In this document: piece after piece, positions 4,962 to 5,132 of the stretch
Numbering within the stretch: position 1 is the stretch's first letter
Layout of the letters: each line of letters begins with the position of its first letter
Source of the DNA: an uncultured Candidatus Saccharibacteria bacterium
GTDB lineage: Bacteria > Patescibacteriota > Saccharimonadia > Saccharimonadales > Saccharimonadaceae
Length of the DNA: 5,132 bases
Assembly (NCBI GenBank): GCA_946222675.1
Contig: CAMIMA010000006.1
Location: forward strand, 1-5,132
Reading direction: 5' to 3'
The notes under the pieces: model-generated
What the model saw: only the letters and a program-made list of their open reading frames with translations
Databases searched by the model: none
Told to the model about the DNA's origin: nothing
Program-made: the position numbers and the translations under genes

Positions 4962-4993
4962 CAAAGATAATATTTTTCTATAACAAAATCAAT
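4962..4993 (-). promoter_or_regulatory. Probable promoter of the rep operon
   Basis: On the minus strand TATCTTTG (complement of 4962-4969) matches TAnnTTTG and lies exactly 20 bases after ATTG (complement of 4990-4993), one base off the TTTG consensus. The start codon of the first gene is 27 bases further on. The promoter's upstream half is buried in the inverted repeat 4975-5008, so Rep binding there would block it. Confidence 0.68.
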
Positions 4994-5008
4994 AGTTTGT
5001 TATAGAAA
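4975..5008. promoter_or_regulatory. Perfect 13-bp-arm inverted repeat, probable Rep operator
   Basis: TTTCTATAACAAA (4975-4987) and TTTGTTATAGAAA (4996-5008) are exact reverse complements with an 8-base spacer. The right arm resembles the iteron (TTTGTTATAG against TTTGTAATAG, 9 of 10). In iteron plasmids with this class of initiator, Rep dimers typically repress rep at an inverted repeat that shares sequence with the iterons, while monomers bind the iterons. Overlap with the rep promoter fits that model. The last base also begins the first iteron. Confidence 0.75.
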
Positions 5009-5082
5009 ACATTAAATTTGTAATAGTTGAAGGCCGTTTTAACATTAAATTTGTAATAGTTAGCATTAAATTTGTAATAGTT
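5008..5082. repeat. Three 21-bp iterons, replication origin (oriV)
   Basis: Copies lie at 5008-5028, 5041-5061 and 5062-5082. The first two are identical (AACATTAAATTTGTAATAGTT); the third differs only at its second base (AGCATT in place of AACATT). The second and third are in direct tandem, and the first is set off by 12 bases, giving starts 33 and 21 bases apart, so all face nearly the same side of the helix. Such directly repeated 20-22 bp units beside a Rep_3 gene are the usual initiator binding sites. The third copy crosses the point where the circle was opened. No clear DnaA box was found nearby. Confidence 0.88.
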
Positions 5083-5132
5083 AGAGCCCCTTTTCCTCGC
5101 ATAATGCGCGCGCGCGAGGATAGACATAACAG
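5078..5132. repeat. Terminal direct repeat, copy 2 (circular overlap)
   Basis: Identical to bases 1-55. It includes a second reading of the CG-alternating inverted repeat described at 17-43. It should be removed to obtain the unit plasmid of about 5,077 bp. Confidence 0.93.

Noticed and set aside
5008..5082. CRISPR-like repeat array
   Set aside because: Only three 21-bp units, two in direct tandem without spacers, placed beside a rep gene: iterons explain them.
4936..5132. DnaA box near the iterons
   Set aside because: No good match to TTATNCACA was found on either strand by eye in the origin region.

Overview
The window reads as one complete small circular plasmid from a member of the Bacteroidales. 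Bases 1-55 recur exactly at 5078-5132, which is what a linearised circle with a short overlap looks like, so the unique sequence is about 5,077 bp. The host assignment rests on several independent signs. Promoter-like sites match the Bacteroides consensus (TTTG about 20 bases before TAnnTTTG). One lipoprotein carries an acidic, Bacteroidetes-style export signal after its lipid-bearing cysteine. The outer membrane protein, relaxase and initiator types are also common in that phylum. No species can be named from the sequence alone.

Layout. A control region (4936-5077 joined to 1-287) holds the likely replication origin: three 21-bp iterons, a 13-bp-arm inverted repeat over the rep promoter, a CG-alternating segment and a G-rich direct repeat. 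Bases 205-808 hold a YefM/YoeB-type toxin-antitoxin operon on the + strand with a recognisable operator and promoter. Converging on it, 812-2032 (minus strand) encodes a MobV-type relaxase. Its leader, about 2041-2138, is full of overlapping inverted repeats and is the best candidate for oriT. A hairpin at 2289-2328 separates it from an AT-rich two-gene minus-strand unit (2370-3667): a probable surface lipoprotein followed, with a 4-bp overlap, by a small outer membrane beta-barrel protein. Finally 3756-4935 (minus strand) holds a 71-residue unknown protein overlapping the start of a Rep_3-family replication initiator.

How it fits together. Rep probably binds the iterons to start replication and the inverted repeat to limit its own expression. 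The toxin-antitoxin pair stabilises inheritance. The relaxase allows mobilisation by a co-resident conjugative element, since no transfer apparatus is encoded here. The lipoprotein/barrel pair is the only cargo and has no recognised function. It is the most interesting part of the plasmid because it would alter the host cell surface. No resistance gene, insertion sequence, CRISPR array, tRNA or rRNA was seen. The seven genes cover about 83% of the circle.
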